Positions 61,801-64,000 of a DNA stretch of 64,000 nucleotides are shown here, one piece after another. A program made the position numbers and the translations under genes. The stretch spans positions 26,292,490 through 26,356,489 of the forward strand of contig OX421499.1 in assembly GCA_949126835.1 (NCBI GenBank), in the 5' to 3' direction. A model generated the notes under the pieces. That model ran no database searches. It worked only from the letters and a program-made list of their open reading frames with translations, and was not told the origin of the DNA. The DNA is from Anisus vortex (Eukaryota; Mollusca; Gastropoda; Planorbidae). Within the stretch, counting starts at the first letter, position 1. The number at the start of each line of letters is the position of its first letter.

Positions 61801-62318
61801 TAGCCAATGAACAAATTAGAAATTCGTGCGCGTGCATATTTCAGTTCTTTTCATTGGTTGCGCAAACACTCACCCTCGACACCTAGAAAGCTATTGGAGC
61901 GTTTTTAATAGCGTTTGTGTTCCAGTGTCCACGTGATTTCGCATGCATGACATGAGCTAGTCATTGTATCAAGGCCGGGAGGAATTCAACAGAGCATACA
62001 CTACAATGAAATTTAGGAGGGCACCTTTTAATTTTTATATCAACACTGAAAATCCCTCTCCTCGGTCTCCCTTCCACCCCTTCCTAACCATTCCGTCCTT
62101 CATCCAGTTATATTGATTGAAAAGTAATTTAATTTCAAGGTCGAAGCTAGACAGAAATAAAAAAAAAAAAAGATGAAGTGAGAAAATGCTGAACCCTTTC
62201 GACTGGACTTTTGGTCACGTGATTACTGGATTATAAGACACACACGTAAAAAAAAACAACTAGTCTAATAAATTTTAGAAAGAATTAGAATACTTCGTTA
62301 GTAGCTTGAAAATGATAT
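58871..62318. other. Non-coding stretch with possible regulatory blocks
   Basis: No supported exon. CpG-containing blocks lie at 59690-59960 (CGCTTGCGCATTCTCGCGGC and CCCTCACGGCGATCTGACC). A compact block at 60570-60660 carries ATTATGACCAGAAATTGACA. CCAAT-type words cluster at 61780-61900. Otherwise there are A- or T-rich runs and poly-G near 59367. Confidence 0.3.
61780..61900. promoter_or_regulatory. Cluster of CCAAT/ATTGG boxes
   Basis: GATTGGCAT (about 61783), GCCAATGAA (61804), CATTGGTTG (61853) and TATTGGAGC (61893) lie within about 115 bases, with GTGCGCGTGC between them. NF-Y sites of this spacing occur in promoters. No TATA box or downstream exon was identified, so this is only a candidate. 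Confidence 0.2.
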
Positions 62319-62994
62319 TGTTACGTCCACAATCCCCTTGTGGCCAGAGCTGTGTAGATCTTGCTGATAATTCTCGTTAGTCCTAGGGGAGACTTTAATT
62401 ATTAGTATTTATGTTTCAGTATTACACGAACTCTTCTTATAGTCCTGGGCGCAAATTCAGTATTTGTATTCCAACATTTCCTCTCTTGTAAATTATGGTA
62501 GTAGATAAATCTTATAGTAATGTATACAACACAATAGGATAGTAACTTGACAAAGAAGCTTCAGTGTAACTGTTGTTGATAGTTTATTTCAGGTGGTATG
62601 TTCAATATATACAATATATCTATTATGTACAGTTAGAATAAAATAGTGCAAACACAACCGTTCTCAAAAGAACATATTTTGAAACTCTCTGTCTTTCAGA
62701 CAAAACAAATCATTAAATACTATCCGAGTGGTGCAAGGGATAGACCCATTACCAGTAGGGGTGAAAATCATGGTATCATTACAAAACTCATAACAAAAAC
62801 GATAGGAACTTCCCCTATTAAATAATGAGTCGTTCCCAGACTCTGAGAATTTGAGATCAACACAGAATCCCAGCATTACCTAGAACCTTTCGTTTTCCTA
62901 CTAAACGTCCTCATATCGCGTGTAGTAAGAAAAGAGAGAGAGAGGAGAATAAACATTGCGTGTTCCAATTCTTGGAAAAACAATATACATGACA
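62319..62994 (-). repeat. LTR of the minus-strand retrotransposon copy
   Basis: It aligns over its full length with 30144-30816 reversed, with small indels and substitutions, including an altered stretch near 62655-62680 (CAACCGTTCTCAAAAG). The bases outside its end are ATAT (62315-62318), a possible target duplication whose partner is outside the window. Confidence 0.93.
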
Positions 62995-64000
62995 CGCCCC
63001 CACCCAATGAAAGAAATAATGTACCATAATTACCCAAGTAATACTCAACATGGTACATTTTTCGTACTTAACACTATCGTTTTAATAACCAACAATCAAT
63101 GGAAGATTATTAGACAATTTAAGCAAACATGGCTCACTGGCACAACTAAATTATAAAAAGTGTCACTACCCAATGGTAATTGTGATTATAACGTGATGGA
63201 CAAATATTTCACCGTTAGTATTAATATTAACTAGTGTCTCAACAAGTACAAATAATTCAAAAATATTCTAGTCATTCTTATTTTAACTATGTACAGTTGT
63301 GTGGATTTCCACCAAAATTTGCAAAAAGTCTTAATCTATTTAAACAAATATAACATTGCTCAAACTCTGTCAATTTTCAACAGTTTACTTCTAATATACA
63401 AACCAAAAGATAAGTAATACATAACTCGAATCAAACTATAGGTTACTTCCCCTTTAAATTACAGTGTCAACTTGACATTAACAGGGTGCATACCTAAGAT
63501 GATGATACTTCCCCTTTTCTCAAATATGAGGAGAAAATACGCTCTAGTTACGATTACTACAGTAATCTCAATATTAAAATGTAATCCACTATTATGCGTT
63601 CTTGGCAAATTTGAAAGTTTAATATAAAAGATTGTTCAGGGTTGAATGAGTGCTCACCTTTAGGTACCTTTGTTTCCCTCCATTCCCGGATATATGGAAT
63701 ATATAACAACCTATATACAACATAGTGAATATCCACTAGTTTTTCCCATTCTATTACCATGATATAACAATTTAGCAATAGTTTTCCAATATTATCTATT
63801 AATTTATACCAATTAAGATTACATCTCTTTCTAAGATAAAAATTGTACATATTATTATTTAGTTCCATTCATTAACTAAAATAAAACAAGCTAATAAATC
63901 AATTAGCTTAAAGTTTCCCACTTAATTGCATGTGATGACAATTACTTTTATCCATCCATATTAAGTAAATACGTGCATATTATATATTTATTGCATCATG
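62319..64000 (-). mobile_element. Second copy of the LTR retrotransposon, 3' part, minus strand, cut by window end
   Basis: LTR at 62319-62994 (676 bp, TGTTACG...CATGACA on the plus strand, the reverse of the first element), then its polypurine tract and about 1.0 kb of 3' non-coding sequence matching 29137-30143. It differs from the first element at many scattered sites, for example GGGCGCAAATTC against CCCAGG with ACAAATTC reversed, so it is older or from another sub-lineage. Pol lies beyond the window edge. Confidence 0.93.

Overview
The window looks like AT-rich eukaryotic DNA, most likely from a gastropod mollusc. That assignment is inference: it rests on the repeat families, the long GATA arrays, recurrent AGGCCTA and TAGATCTA words, and low gene density with very long introns. 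Nothing here looks bacterial, and most short open frames are chance or repeat-derived.

Layout. The left end (1-5908) holds what appear to be the last two coding exons of an unidentified plus-strand gene, here 'gene A', with a 5.1 kb intron and then 3' UTR and intergenic DNA. From about 13.1 kb leftwards lies the terminal exon of a convergent minus-strand gene, 'gene B'. A good exon at 55.8-56.0 kb on the same strand is phase-compatible with it, so 13.1-55.8 kb may be one intron of about 42.7 kb, or several introns whose exons I cannot see. The intron-like DNA carries GC-richer islands that could be regulatory, CACGTG E-boxes, and many long poly-G/poly-C runs.

Mobile DNA is the best supported content. 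A complete LTR retrotransposon insertion (23959-30816) has two 673-bp LTRs that look identical by eye, a TTTC target duplication, a candidate primer-binding site and a polypurine tract. Its 1278-codon frame reads Gag, protease, Gypsy-type integrase, then the start of reverse transcriptase. After an internal deletion it resumes with the last residues of RNase H. Integrase therefore lies upstream of RT, the pol order of Ty1/copia and of the Gmr1 group of Ty3/gypsy elements. A second, diverged copy on the minus strand runs off the right edge (62319-64000). Other elements are three 73-bp TTAA-flanked piggyBac-like MITEs, two non-autonomous hAT elements with perfect 8-bp target duplications (203 bp and 1041 bp), two copies of a tRNA-derived SINE with 9- and 12-bp duplications, a second SINE family, a decayed LINE 3' end and a piggyBac-like terminus.

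Tandem arrays stand out: 27 bp x 12, 38 bp x 9, GATA x about 85, and a 24-bp unit x 20. The 24-bp array starts eight bases after the splice donor of gene B, and every unit, read in the sense of that gene, resembles a 3' splice site.

All comparisons were made by eye. Protein identities of genes A and B are unknown to me.
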